Shown piece after piece: positions 54,123-63,092 of a stretch of 64,000 bases of DNA (positions are counted from its first letter, which is position 1; every line of letters begins with the position of its first letter). Origin of the DNA: Variovorax sp. ZS18.2.2 (GTDB lineage Bacteria; Pseudomonadota; Gammaproteobacteria; Burkholderiales; Burkholderiaceae_C). The position numbers were made by a program, and so were the translations under genes. The stretch spans positions 1 through 64,000 of the forward strand of contig NZ_JANLNM010000015.1 of assembly GCF_024701975.1 (NCBI RefSeq). The letters are read 5' to 3'. The notes beneath the pieces were generated by a model, which was given only the letters and a program-made list of their open reading frames with translations, did not search any database and was not told where the DNA came from.

Positions 54123-54617
54123 GTGCGGGATCCACACCGATCACCGGCGGCGGCTTTACTGGACGCGGATGGCGCGCGAACCACAAGCCCGGGCGATGCT
54201 GCGGAGACCACCCTGCTGTGGTCATCCAGCGAAGGCCAGGTTTCCAATGCCACAGCGTTCATCCTGGCCGTGCTTCTGTGCTGGCTGGTCCTGCCGGTCA
54301 TCTACGCTGCCTACAGGTGTCTGCGCACTTCCTTTCACCGCTACGAGCTGACGGACCAGCGCCTGATCGAGCGCTCGGGCATTTTGGTCAAGCGCATCGA
54401 GACGCTGGAGCTGTACCGCGTCAAGGACATTTCGGTGGACAGCACGCTGGCCCAAAGTCTCTTTGGCCGCGGCCAGGTGATTCTGCAAACCACGGACAGT
54501 ACCTCGCCCCAGTTGTTGATCCAGGCTGTAGCCGGGCCGGACCAGGTCTCCCAACTGATCCGCAACCAGGTCGAGCGATGCCGCATCGCGCGTGGTGTGC
54601 GGGCTTTCGATTTCTGA
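54123..54617 (+). CDS. Membrane protein with bacterial PH-like domain
   Basis: About 164 residues, start taken as GTG 54123 (AAGGGA upstream); no ATG fits. A membrane segment (TAFILAVLLCWLVLPVIYAA) precedes a YdbS/bPH2-like beta domain: RYELTDQRLIERSGILVKRI, ETLELYRVKDISVDSTLAQS, LFGRGQVILQTTDSTSPQL. It is a short single-domain form of the family. Its role is unknown. It lies 20 bases after the lipoprotein gene. Confidence 0.75.
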   Translation: MRDPHRSPAAALLDADGARTTSPGDAAETTLLWSSSEGQVSNATAFILAVLLCWLVLPVIYAAYRCLRTSFHRYELTDQRLIERSGILVKRIETLELYRVKDISVDSTLAQSLFGRGQVILQTTDSTSPQLLIQAVAGPDQVSQLIRNQVERCRIARGVRAFDF

Positions 54618-54641
54618 TCTTCATCCTTCAAGGACCTGCCC

Positions 54642-55418
54642 ATGTTCTCTCTTCGCTCGTTGCGCAGCACGGCAGCAACCGTAGTCCAGGTACTGGCACT
54701 GTCGATGTCTCTCTGCACCATCAGCACCAGCGCCCATGCCGGCGACGTGCCTGCCGTTGCAGCATCCACGCTCAACAAGATCCGCGCGGCCGTGCAAGCC
54801 AACACGCAGGGCAAAGTACCGGTGGACGCCGTGGCGGCCACACCGATCGCCGGCGTCTACCAGATCGCCTCGGGCGGCGAGGTCTTCTATGTAGACACGA
54901 GCGGGCGATATAGCTTCGTAGGTGGAGTTCTCATCGACACGAAGACCCAAGCCGACCTGACCCAGCCGGTGCTCGACAAGCTGCAGGCCATCGATTTCAA
55001 GTCACTGCCGCTTGAGTTGGCGATCAAGGAGGTCCACGGCAACGGCTCACGCAAGATGGCGTTGTTCGAGGACCCGAACTGCCCGATTTGCCGCGTCTTC
55101 ACGAAGTTCGTGGACCAGATCGAAGACGTGACGGTGTACCGTTTCATCTACCCGGTGATCTCACCGCAGTCGGAGCAACTCGCGCGCGTCGCGTGGTGCT
55201 CCTCGGACCGGGCCTCGACCTGGAAGAGCATCATGAACGGTGCGAGGCCCGCGGGAAGCGAAGCGTGCGACACGCGCGGCATCGCCGACATCCTGAAGAT
55301 CGGCATGAACTACCGCATCCAGAATACGCCCACGGTGGTGCTGGCCAGCGGCAAGCGCCTGGTGGGCGCCACGCCGCCGGAGAATTTCCTGCAGGAGCTT
55401 GAGGCTGGCGGACGATGA
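54642..55418 (+). CDS. DsbC-family disulfide isomerase-like protein
   Basis: A 258-residue secreted protein. The signal peptide ends near STSAHAGDV; the N-terminal dimerisation domain includes IAGVYQIASGGEVFYVDTSG; the thioredoxin fold carries CPIC at 147-150 in LFEDPNCPICRVFTKFV and the cis-Pro loop RIQNTPTVVLASGKRLV. It probably isomerises disulfides in the cysteine-rich transfer proteins (TIGR03756, TraU-like). Such dsbC genes are common in conjugative elements. Confidence 0.9.
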   Translation: MFSLRSLRSTAATVVQVLALSMSLCTISTSAHAGDVPAVAASTLNKIRAAVQANTQGKVPVDAVAATPIAGVYQIASGGEVFYVDTSGRYSFVGGVLIDTKTQADLTQPVLDKLQAIDFKSLPLELAIKEVHGNGSRKMALFEDPNCPICRVFTKFVDQIEDVTVYRFIYPVISPQSEQLARVAWCSSDRASTWKSIMNGARPAGSEACDTRGIADILKIGMNYRIQNTPTVVLASGKRLVGATPPENFLQELEAGGR

Positions 55419-56056
55419 GGGACGCAACAATGAGCAACGCTCGCACCATTCTTCGCTGGTTGATCTCTGCGCTCATGGGCGTCGTTGTGACGCATGCCTC
55501 TGTCGCGCAGCAACTCGCCCAGCCGCTGGCAGCACCCCTTCGCGCGCCATCGACGATGAGCTGGCGATCGATGGCGCTGGTCGTCTTCGAGTCGACAAAC
55601 TTCAAGTCCACCGGGACCGAGGCGGATCGGCAGGTGCTGTCGAACATCTGGCGGAAGGAGCTCGCGCAGGCGGGGTATCGGGACCCCGCCAAGGGGCAGC
55701 GCTTTCCGAGCTTTGTGCTGATCGGCGCTGTCGAGCAGGATAGCGACAGGTATGTCTTGAGCATCTATCAAAGTGCCCGCTACGACTGCGAGTTGGCCCC
55801 CAATGGTGCCAGCGCCAATCAGCTCTATGCCAAGTGTCCGCTTCGCGTCAGCAAGTTCTCCGCTAACGGCAGGACCTCTACTCAGGACTTCCCTGGGTAC
55901 TGCATGCTGTTCGTCGACGATCCGGACAACCCGCGGCAAAAAAATCACATCGAGTACGCATTCGACAGGAAGACGGCGACCGTTTTCCTTCGAACGATTC
56001 AGTACGGCAAAGAGGTCGGCGAGTGCAGTCGATCCATTCGTTTGACTGCGGGCTGA
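55415..56056 (+). CDS. Exported hypothetical protein
   Basis: A 213-residue protein overlapping the DsbC-like gene (ATGA). It has a signal peptide (LRWLISALMGVVVTHASVAQ) and then a beta-rich domain with several cysteines (SARYDCELAPNGASANQLYA, DFPGYCMLFVDDPDNPRQ). Its cysteines and the overlap suggest it may be a client of the DsbC-like protein. No family is recognised. Confidence 0.68.
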   Translation: MRDATMSNARTILRWLISALMGVVVTHASVAQQLAQPLAAPLRAPSTMSWRSMALVVFESTNFKSTGTEADRQVLSNIWRKELAQAGYRDPAKGQRFPSFVLIGAVEQDSDRYVLSIYQSARYDCELAPNGASANQLYAKCPLRVSKFSANGRTSTQDFPGYCMLFVDDPDNPRQKNHIEYAFDRKTATVFLRTIQYGKEVGECSRSIRLTAG

Positions 56057-56060
56057 TGCC

Positions 56061-56972
56061 ATGGTCCATCGTTTTCTTGTTCGCAGCGAATGGCTGCTTG
56101 GATGGCTCGTTCTGGTGCCGGCCATAGCCATCGCTGCGATAGTGACCGCGGCACAGATCGCTGCGGCTATTCAGAACTCCCCCTTCGCCAACCAATGGCT
56201 GCGCGACAACGCCAATGCAGTCGCAAACCTGGCGATCAATGTCGAGAGCCGAGGCGATACCGCAGCCTTCAACGGCTCATGCTGTTATGGCGTCTTGCAG
56301 ATGAACACCTCCAACATCGCGGCCTTCACGAATCTCACGCCCGAGCAGTATCGGCGCGCAAGCCTCCAGGACCAGGTGAACGCGTGGTCCGAGCTGACCG
56401 TCCAGGCGCTTCAGGCGAAGGCGCCTCGCACTCTTGCCGGCATGTCGAGTTTCGACGGTCGCCCGGTCGATGACCATCTCGTGCTGGCCTGCGTCCAGCT
56501 CGGCATCGGCAATTGCCAGCGCATGCTCAACGCCGGGCGCTGCGCTGCCTTCGCCGACAGCAACGGCACCACGATCTGTTCCATGGCGGACCGCATCAAC
56601 GGCACGGGCGCATCGACGGGATCCGGCACCGGCAGCGGCGGCAGCACGGGAGGGACCGGTTCCACCGGCGGCGGCTCACAACCCGTGGAGATCAGCGCGA
56701 CCTGCATTCGCGACGCATCTGGCGCCTGCGTGCCGATTTCCGAGGCGCTTCGCAACGGCTTTCTGCGCGGCTCGGGCGTCAAGATGGAAACACTGCGCTT
56801 CGCCATCCAGGGCCTGACCTTCGCGATCACGCTGCTGATCATCGGCTGGATGAGTCTGGGCTTGTGGCAGGAGTACGCGGCCGGCAGGATCGTCAAGGCC
56901 GAACTGCTGATCGCCAGCAAGGGCCTTGGCGTGATCGCCATCGCTGTATTGATCGCGATGTCGCTCACGTAG
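56061..56972 (+). CDS. Lytic transglycosylase-like domain fused to a TIGR03758-like membrane domain
   Basis: A 303-residue protein. An N-terminal membrane segment (WLVLVPAIAIAAIVTAAQI) leads to a lysozyme/SLT-like domain with candidate catalytic glutamate in NVESRGDTAAF (E62) and CCYGVLQMNTSNI. A Gly/Ser/Thr linker (about 185-205) follows. From about residue 226 the sequence (GFLRGSGVKMETLRFAIQGL; TFAITLLIIGWMSLGLWQEY) closely parallels the separate TIGR03758 protein encoded at 34810-35046. The enzyme is thus tied to a channel membrane component. This is an unusual fusion, and a second transglycosylase in the same element. Confidence 0.78.
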   Translation: MVHRFLVRSEWLLGWLVLVPAIAIAAIVTAAQIAAAIQNSPFANQWLRDNANAVANLAINVESRGDTAAFNGSCCYGVLQMNTSNIAAFTNLTPEQYRRASLQDQVNAWSELTVQALQAKAPRTLAGMSSFDGRPVDDHLVLACVQLGIGNCQRMLNAGRCAAFADSNGTTICSMADRINGTGASTGSGTGSGGSTGGTGSTGGGSQPVEISATCIRDASGACVPISEALRNGFLRGSGVKMETLRFAIQGLTFAITLLIIGWMSLGLWQEYAAGRIVKAELLIASKGLGVIAIAVLIAMSLT

Positions 56973-57012
56973 GTGGGCCTCGCGTCGCCCCTACTAAACG
57001 CAAGGTATTTGC

Positions 57013-57216
57013 ATGGACCCGCCTCTCGACGACCAGGAACTGCAAGCATGGAGCGTGACTGCCCGGCTCGCAGCTGTGCCTCATATCGTCATCGAGCAAT
57101 TGCCCGAGGAAGTCCGTCTGCTGATTCAAGAAGCAAAAGATATCCACCCACAAATGGCGGCTGGTGCTGCTGCGCGAGAAGCGCCGACGATCAATGCAGT
57201 CGCACCCGCCCGCTGA
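57013..57216 (+). CDS. Small hypothetical protein
   Basis: A 67-residue acidic protein (MDPPLDDQELQAWSVTARLA) with AAGGT before the ATG and a helical centre (EQLPEEVRLLIQEAKDIHPQ). It follows the fusion gene by 40 bases and overlaps the next gene. No function is recognised. Confidence 0.5.
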   Translation: MDPPLDDQELQAWSVTARLAAVPHIVIEQLPEEVRLLIQEAKDIHPQMAAGAAAREAPTINAVAPAR

Positions 57217-57493
57217 CGCTCCAATTCGGCCAGATGTCGGCATCCTCTCCGACATCAGAGTCCATGGTGCTGCCTTGAGCTTGAACCTTCAAACCGTTCA
57301 ACAGGCCCTCGATCGTTGCATGCGTGCGCACCCGCCCTCGGGTATGGAACGACGGCTTCACGTCGATGCCAACGCCATGGCCGAACTTTGGGCTCGGATG
57401 CTGGTGACACGCACGACCTCCGTGGTGATCAACGATGTCGACCCGGATACTTTGGCCGCGCTGAATCGGTGGAGCACAGTCCAGGGGACCTGA
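57194..57493 (+). CDS. Small hypothetical protein
   Basis: About 99 residues from the ATG at 57194, overlapping the preceding gene by 23 bases (MQSHPPADAPIRPDVGILSD). It includes LQTVQQALDRCMRAHPPSGM and a C-terminal DANAMAELWARMLVTRTTSV segment that looks folded. It has no recognised domain. Confidence 0.48.
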   Translation: MQSHPPADAPIRPDVGILSDIRVHGAALSLNLQTVQQALDRCMRAHPPSGMERRLHVDANAMAELWARMLVTRTTSVVINDVDPDTLAALNRWSTVQGT

Positions 57494-57532
57494 TCGAGTG
57501 CCCACACCGCCAGCGGCACAGGGCAGCCAAGG

Positions 57533-57802
57533 TCACAACCTTCGCCCGCCAATGCGCACCGATGGACCGTCGATCGAATCTCGGCGTTCAATCCAATGTG
57601 AGCCCGCGCCGTATGTACGCAGCGCGATGTCCAGGATGACCTTGAGCCGATGCCAGCGCTCGGGCGTTGCCTCCTCCCATTCGTTGTAGGCGGCCATGAG
57701 GCTGCCCGAGAGGTACACGACATCGGAATGCCGGGCGAGACGGATCATGTGTTGCATGGCGTTCAAGTGCCCCCAGGCGGATGAGTAGCCCCGAGTTCGC
57801 AT
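57533..57802 (-). CDS. Possible small hypothetical protein
   Basis: About 89 residues from the ATG at 57802 (MRTRGYSSAWGHLNAMQHMI). The centre (DVVYLSGSLMAAYNEWEEAT) reads like a real protein, but no good ribosome site is visible and overlapping frames exist. Convergent with the genes before it. Confidence 0.42.
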   Translation of the reverse strand: MRTRGYSSAWGHLNAMQHMIRLARHSDVVYLSGSLMAAYNEWEEATPERWHRLKVILDIALRTYGAGSHWIERRDSIDGPSVRIGGRRL

Positions 57803-57910
57803 GCGCAGCGTTTGTTGGATCCCCCGGTGCGAGTGCACGGCCTGCTGTTGCGCTGACCCGCAGTACCCGGAGCGGCTCGGGCTGGATGTTACGGCGCGCC
57901 CATAAGAAAG

Positions 57911-57928
57911 AACCCGCCGAAGCGGGTT
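57911..57928 (-). terminator. Short terminator-like hairpin
   Basis: AACCCGC-CGAA-GCGGGTT is a perfect 7-bp stem with a 4-base loop. On the minus strand it is followed by CTTTCTTA, a weak T tract; on the plus strand by TC. It may insulate the pil leader from neighbouring transcription. Confidence 0.45.
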
Positions 57929-58075
57929 TCAAGGGCAGCCCGAAGGGAGGGAGAGTCAGCGGAACGTTGGGCTGCCTGCTGCCAATGTAGCAGACGCCAG
58001 TGACGTAGGGCCATCGATTTGAGCTGCTCGCAGCGCTTTCAATCCCCCTACACCAGATTTCCATCGCATGCAACC

Positions 58076-58107
58076 GGAAACCGTTCGCCACGTCGCGAGC
58101 GGTTTCC
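58076..58107 (+). promoter_or_regulatory. Stable leader hairpin upstream of pilL
   Basis: GGAAACCGTTCGC (58076-58088) pairs with GCGAGCGGTTTCC (58095-58107) over 13 positions with one T-G mismatch and a 6-base loop. An upstream TTTCC (58059-58063) could compete for GGAAA, giving alternative folds. It lies about 110 bases before the pilL start and may be an attenuator or a processed leader. Confidence 0.45.
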
Positions 58108-58219
58108 GATTGAGGGCGGCGTCGGGCCAACGAACACTGCCTGCCACGGACGACGCAGTTTCGCGTTGCCGGGGTCCGGCGTGAGCACCGGGCATGTTTC
58201 TGTTGCCGAGGGAGTTCGA

Positions 58220-59278
58220 ATGCACCTGGTCCATCGCCATCCCATCCTGCTTGCAGCGGGAGCGCTGCTGTGGGGCCTGGTCGGCCCTTTGTGGGCTCAA
58301 TCGCAGTTCGACCCCATCGTTGTCGACGGCGCCGCCGCCAGGCCCGAATTGCGAATCGGCCGCTACACCACGCAGAGCGCCGAGCCGGCCGTCGATGCAA
58401 GCGATCCGCTCGCCGTGGTCGCGCAGATCAGCTTTCCGCGCGCCACCATACGCACCATCGGAGACGCCGTGCAGCACACGCTGCTGCGCACCGGCTACAC
58501 CCTTGCCGACCCCACGGGTCTCTCGCCCGAGGCAAGCAGCTTCCTGAATCTGTCGCTGCCAGAGTCGCAGCGCGAGATCGGACCCTACCGGGTCAGAGCA
58601 ATCCTGGACGTGCTGCTCGGAAGCACCTGGAAGTGGCAGCTTGATCCCGTACGGCGGCGCCTCTGGTTCACGGTCGATGCGGCCTATGCCGACCTGCTGC
58701 CGCCATCAACGCCGATATCTGCCAAGCCAGTCTCTTCCGACGCGGGTGAGGCCATGGTGACGCTCGAGCCTGTGCGATCCCCCTCCCCCCAATTCCAGAC
58801 CGAAGCCATCGTCCCCGGGTCGTTGCCGGCGAAGCTCTCGCCGGCAACGACTGTCACCACAGCATCCGGGACAGCGCAAGCGATAACAGCCAAGGCGCCG
58901 GCGATGCCAGCTACCGCGGTCGTCGCATCGCCCGTGGTGCCGCCATCGACTGGCAGATCCGCTGCGGATTCAAACACCGAGCCTGCCACCAGCACGGTTG
59001 CGCCTTCGAACTGGACCGTCGCAGATGAGCCCACCTTGCGCGACGTGGTCTCGCGGTGGGCGTCTCTTGGCGGCATCCAGCTTCACTGGGTCAGCCCGCG
59101 AAACCTGCCCATCGACACCGAGATTCGCGGCACGTACTCGGGCAGCTTCAAGCAGGCCCTGGTTCAGTTGGCGGACAAGTTCGGTGCGCTGGAAGCGCCA
59201 TTCGGTTTTCGCTTCCTGGACAACGGGACAGTGTTGAGGGTCTATGACCTGGCCGACCTCACCGCGACCGGCAAGTGA
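58220..59278 (+). CDS. pilL: Thin-pilus protein PilL
   Basis: About 352 residues from the ATG at 58220, preceded by GGGAG. The signal peptide ends around LWAQSQF. After a PilL N-terminal region (AVVAQISFPRATIRTIGDAV, LSLPESQREIGPYRVRAILD) and a Thr/Ala/Pro linker, the C-terminus (WTVADEPTLRDVVSRWASLG; FKQALVQLADKFG) is a TcpQ-like domain. PilL heads the type IVb pilus operons of R64 and PFGI-1-like elements, as here. Confidence 0.85.
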   Translation: MHLVHRHPILLAAGALLWGLVGPLWAQSQFDPIVVDGAAARPELRIGRYTTQSAEPAVDASDPLAVVAQISFPRATIRTIGDAVQHTLLRTGYTLADPTGLSPEASSFLNLSLPESQREIGPYRVRAILDVLLGSTWKWQLDPVRRRLWFTVDAAYADLLPPSTPISAKPVSSDAGEAMVTLEPVRSPSPQFQTEAIVPGSLPAKLSPATTVTTASGTAQAITAKAPAMPATAVVASPVVPPSTGRSAADSNTEPATSTVAPSNWTVADEPTLRDVVSRWASLGGIQLHWVSPRNLPIDTEIRGTYSGSFKQALVQLADKFGALEAPFGFRFLDNGTVLRVYDLADLTATGK

Positions 59279-59324
59279 TGCCGTGCGCATCGGTCATTCC
59301 TTACACGAAACGCACGGAGATTCA

Positions 59325-59801
59325 ATGAAACAGACGCTTGCCATGCCCCTCACCGTCGGCATGTTCATGCTGATATCGGCCGCCACCGCTTTCGCCGCGC
59401 CACCGGCAAAGACGCCCACACGACAAGACGAGCCGGACGTTGTCCTCGGCAGCTCGTCCAGGGCCATGGCGATCGGCCTTAAGAACAAGGCGGCCGGCAC
59501 GCCAGCGACGGCGGACGGTCCACAGCGCTGGACCGTGGAAATCAAGGACGTCAACCTGGCCAACACATTTCAGCGCTGGGCTGGTTCAGCCGGCTGGAAG
59601 GTTCGGTGGGATGCCGCCAAGCACGTCATGGTCGAGGCCCCCGACACCGTGACAGGGACCTTCGAGGAAGCCATCGAAGCGCAACTGTCCTCTCCCGGCA
59701 TTGCCACGAGCAGCTACCCGCTTGAAGTCTGCTTCTACCCCAACACCCCTCCGCTGGCCCGCATCACGCGCAAGGGCGAACAAACCCAGGAATGCAAATG
59801 A
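59325..59801 (+). CDS. TcpQ-domain pilus assembly protein
   Basis: About 158 residues from the ATG at 59325. It has a signal peptide (MPLTVGMFMLISAATAFAAP) and then WTVEIKDVNLANTFQRWAGS and VTGTFEEAIEAQLSSPG, the small TcpQ fold that helps secretins assemble. Its stop overlaps the pilN start as ATGA. It probably works with PilN at the outer membrane. It resembles the C-terminal domain of PilL next door. Confidence 0.8.
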   Translation: MKQTLAMPLTVGMFMLISAATAFAAPPAKTPTRQDEPDVVLGSSSRAMAIGLKNKAAGTPATADGPQRWTVEIKDVNLANTFQRWAGSAGWKVRWDAAKHVMVEAPDTVTGTFEEAIEAQLSSPGIATSSYPLEVCFYPNTPPLARITRKGEQTQECK

Positions 59802-61738
59802 ACAGCAAGAACCGCCAGTTCGTCCCCCTGTCTCGACTCGGGCGTTTCGCTCTTTCGTGCGTCGGCGTGATCGCTATCCCGGTCATTGTGGCTGGCTGCG
59901 CATCGTCGGGCCAGGTCTTCAAGGAAGGCGCTGTCGTGCGCGAGCAGACATCGGCCGTCAATCGCGGGACTCGCCAGGAGCCCATGGTGTTCGATGAACG
60001 TTCCGTGGGCTCCACGGGCTACGCGGACGCCAAGGCCGCCTACGCGCAGAACATGCCCGTGGCGCGGCGCGCCAAGCGCGCCTGGATCGGCGCACGGATG
60101 ATGGCAGTGCAAAGCGACGAGGTGCTGCCGCCGATCTTCTCCGAGTCGTTCAAGATGAACTTCGACGACCGGGCGAACGGCGGGCGTGTTTCCATCGCCG
60201 TCATCGCCGAGCGGCTCAGTCGAATGACGAATGTGCCGGTGCGGGTCAAGGCCGATGTCTATGCGCAGCTGCCAGGGAATAGCAATGGCGCGGCCGCGGA
60301 CACACCAGGCATACAGCAACTGGGCATCGCGCCGTTGCCGGGTGCGCCACTTGCCTTGCCCCCGCCACTGCCCCTGCCTCTGGCACTGCCGCCATCGGGC
60401 GGTGGGAAAGCGCCGGCGGCCGCGTTGGGCACATCAGGTGCTCCGGGCGCCTCGCCATTGACGCCCCTGCCTCCGGGTCTACCAGGGTTTGCTGCAGCGC
60501 CCGGCACGAATCCGTTCCAGCCGAATTTCCGGCAGCCCGTCACTGACGTGAACAGCGTCGACATGCAGTGGAACGGTTCGCTGGCCTCCTTTCTGGACCA
60601 TGTGACCGGGCGGCTGAATCTGAGCTGGTCCTATCGCGATGGCGCCGTGGTCATCGAACGCTACATCACCGAGAACTTCGAGCTCTCGGCGTTCGTGGGT
60701 TCCCAGGACTTCAAGATGACCATCGGCAGCACCACGTCCGGCCAGACCGGCAACGAGGGCAACAGCGGTGGCGCGAACACCGCGATGGATGTGAACGAGT
60801 CTGGAAAAATCGCCATCCTCGAATCGTTGCGCAAGTCGATCGAGGCCATGGTCAAACCCTCGGGCGGCGATGTCTTCCTGAGCGAAGGCTCCGGCCGCTT
60901 CACTGTCACAGCCACTCGCGATGTCATGGGACGCGTGCGCGAAGTACTCAAGCACGAGGACGCATCGATGATGCGCCAGGCGCACATCCAGTTCGACATT
61001 TACAGCGTCACCACGAAGAACTCGGACGAGCGAGGCGTGGACTGGGCGCTGGTCATGAACAACGTGGCCAAAACCTGGGGCGCCAGCATCAAGTCGCCGA
61101 CCGCCCTGGGCGGGAACCTGGGCGGCAACATGAGCTACACGATCCTCGCACCAGCCGAAGGCACCGCGGGCTCCGACTCGCAGCGGCGCTTCGGCGGCAG
61201 CTCGGCGATGCTCAAGATGCTCCATGACCTGAGCGACACCGCACAGTACCGCCCGGTCTCGATGATCGCGTTGAACAGGCAGTGGGCGCGCAAGACCAAC
61301 CTCAAGAGCGATGGCTACCTGTCGGAGACGACGCCGGCTACCGCGTCCTCCGTCGGCTCGGGGGCCCCTGGTCTGAAGACCTCTTCCATCGTCACCGGCG
61401 ACAAGTTCATGGTGCAGCCGGCCATCCTGGACAACGGCGCCATCTTGCTGAAGTTCGGCATCTCGTTGACCGAGCTGCTGAGCCTGTTCGAGGTCACGGC
61501 CGGTACCGGGCAAACCTTCCAGCGCGTGCAGGTTCCCGTGACCTCCGGTACCGACGATCAGACGACTGTGCGCCTGAACCCTGGCGAGCTGATGGTGGTC
61601 ACGGGCCTGTCGCGCCGCTTGTCTTCCGGCGGCACCAGAACCCTAGCGGACGGCGTGCCGATCGCCGCTGGTGGCAGTCGCACGGCGGGCTACACGCGCG
61701 AGGACTTCTTGATCGTCGTGCGCGCCGTGCAACTCTGA
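59798..61738 (+). CDS. pilN: PilN outer-membrane secretin lipoprotein
   Basis: About 646 residues from the ATG at 59798. The lipobox VAGC gives acylated C34. A proline-rich linker lies around residues 180-240. Secretin N-type modules (VNSVDMQWNGSLASFLDHVT) are followed by the core secretin domain (SVTTKNSDERGVDWALVMNN; VQPAILDNGAILLKFGISLT; LNPGELMVVTGLSRR). It forms the pore through which the thin pilus emerges. It matches R64-type PilN. Confidence 0.9.
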   Translation: MNSKNRQFVPLSRLGRFALSCVGVIAIPVIVAGCASSGQVFKEGAVVREQTSAVNRGTRQEPMVFDERSVGSTGYADAKAAYAQNMPVARRAKRAWIGARMMAVQSDEVLPPIFSESFKMNFDDRANGGRVSIAVIAERLSRMTNVPVRVKADVYAQLPGNSNGAAADTPGIQQLGIAPLPGAPLALPPPLPLPLALPPSGGGKAPAAALGTSGAPGASPLTPLPPGLPGFAAAPGTNPFQPNFRQPVTDVNSVDMQWNGSLASFLDHVTGRLNLSWSYRDGAVVIERYITENFELSAFVGSQDFKMTIGSTTSGQTGNEGNSGGANTAMDVNESGKIAILESLRKSIEAMVKPSGGDVFLSEGSGRFTVTATRDVMGRVREVLKHEDASMMRQAHIQFDIYSVTTKNSDERGVDWALVMNNVAKTWGASIKSPTALGGNLGGNMSYTILAPAEGTAGSDSQRRFGGSSAMLKMLHDLSDTAQYRPVSMIALNRQWARKTNLKSDGYLSETTPATASSVGSGAPGLKTSSIVTGDKFMVQPAILDNGAILLKFGISLTELLSLFEVTAGTGQTFQRVQVPVTSGTDDQTTVRLNPGELMVVTGLSRRLSSGGTRTLADGVPIAAGGSRTAGYTREDFLIVVRAVQL

Positions 61739-61751
61739 GCGGAACCGCAGC

Positions 61752-63092
61752 ATGTCCAGCAACGTTGTCTACACGGCTCCGGGGGGCAAGCCGATTTTGA
61801 TTGGCGGCCTCGAGTGGCGGCTGCTGCCCGCCGTGGTCAAAACCGGGGAGCTCGACGCGAGCATCCGGGAACTGGCGGGCGACATCGCGGCCCGGCACCT
61901 GGCACAAGCGGTGTCGAGCGTTCCCGAGGAGTTGCGCGAGCGTGGTAAAACCATCCTCGTCAAACGCGGCAAGGTCGGCTTCTATCTTCCGCCCGAGGGC
62001 GAATCGCTTCCCCGCGGTGCGCATTCCCTGGCAAGCGCATTCGCCACCTGGAGCGCAGAGCACAGCAAGGCGCTCCTGAGCGTGCGCCTGGCCGACGGCC
62101 GATGTGCCGTCGTAGTCGTGATCAACGGCTTGCCGGTGCTCGACAAAGTCGAGACCGACCACAACGCGGCATTCGATCTTGCATCGGCGTACCTTAAAGA
62201 CGACATCTCCGTCTTCAGCGACGACGTGGTGAGATATCCGGGCGCCCTGGTCCACCAGGATCTGCTGGAGGCGATCGGCCATGCCGCCGGCAAGGACAGC
62301 GTCATCAAGGCCGTCCCCGTCAACGTGCGCAGGCTGGCCATCGCTGCATTCCTGGTCGCAGGCTTACTGGGCGGTTTGCAGTACTGGATGCAATGGAAGA
62401 AGGAACAGGAGCGCCTGGCCCTTCTCGAGCGTCAGCGCGAAGCCGATCCAGTGCCCAAGTACCTCAATGCTTTGGCGGCGGCGCGTCAGGACGTCGGCAT
62501 CCAGCGCGAGGCCATCAAGGCGGGGATCGATTTCGCCATGCGCGTGCCATTGAGCCCCGAAGGGTGGAATGCCTCGCGCATTGGATGTGCGGCCCATGCT
62601 GGCTGCGAAGTTCTCTACGCCCGCACCACCGGAACCTTTGAGGGTTTGGCCAAGGCCGTCCCGTTCCTCACGCTGGTGCCGGCCGAGGCCATCGACCTGA
62701 ACCAAGCACGCATGACGTGGAACCAGCCGCTGGCCACGGCCGCCCTGAATCCGGAGACGCAACTGCCGGCGATGACCGCCTTCGTGCAGGGCCCCGAGGC
62801 TTCGAAGCTGCAGGACTGGCTGGTCGCGGGTCTGTCGATCCAGCTCACACCGCAGCAGTTGTGGCCACAGGCCGAAGGGGTGCCGGCGAGTTTCAAGCAC
62901 CCCGCTGCTCTCGCCACGGGCAAGTTCGATCTCGATGCGATCCCCCTGCCCCAACTTCAGGAAGCCGTGGCAACGGCGCCCACCAACGTGAGCTGGACGG
63001 CCTGGAGCATCGAGATCGGCGATGCCAAGCAAGAACCTCTCGCGCGTGCCAAGGGGCGCATGACCGGAAACTACTATGTCACCAGCAATTAA
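61752..63092 (+). CDS. pilO: PilO-type pilus accessory protein
   Basis: A 446-residue protein starting 14 bases after pilN. The cytoplasmic N-terminal half (PILIGGLEWRLLPAVVKTGE) is followed by a membrane segment at about residues 198-216 (LAIAAFLVAGLLGGLQYWM), then a periplasmic part (LVAGLSIQLTPQQLWPQAEG, TNVSWTAWSIEIGDAK). This is the R64/PFGI-1 PilO (PilO2) arrangement, an inner-membrane link in the pilus motor complex. Confidence 0.87.
   Translation: MSSNVVYTAPGGKPILIGGLEWRLLPAVVKTGELDASIRELAGDIAARHLAQAVSSVPEELRERGKTILVKRGKVGFYLPPEGESLPRGAHSLASAFATWSAEHSKALLSVRLADGRCAVVVVINGLPVLDKVETDHNAAFDLASAYLKDDISVFSDDVVRYPGALVHQDLLEAIGHAAGKDSVIKAVPVNVRRLAIAAFLVAGLLGGLQYWMQWKKEQERLALLERQREADPVPKYLNALAAARQDVGIQREAIKAGIDFAMRVPLSPEGWNASRIGCAAHAGCEVLYARTTGTFEGLAKAVPFLTLVPAEAIDLNQARMTWNQPLATAALNPETQLPAMTAFVQGPEASKLQDWLVAGLSIQLTPQQLWPQAEGVPASFKHPAALATGKFDLDAIPLPQLQEAVATAPTNVSWTAWSIEIGDAKQEPLARAKGRMTGNYYVTSN

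Larger units (their letters stand above)
57803..58219. other. Intergenic region ahead of the pil operon
   Basis: About 417 bases with no convincing gene. It contains a terminator-like hairpin at 57911-57928 and a strong hairpin at 58076-58107. It presumably carries the promoter and leader of the pil operon, though no clear -10/-35 pair is identified. Confidence 0.5.

Noticed and set aside
57588..58400. 270-residue minus-strand frame at the start of the pil operon
   Set aside because: It covers the leader hairpins and part of pilL; no ribosome site and poor composition.
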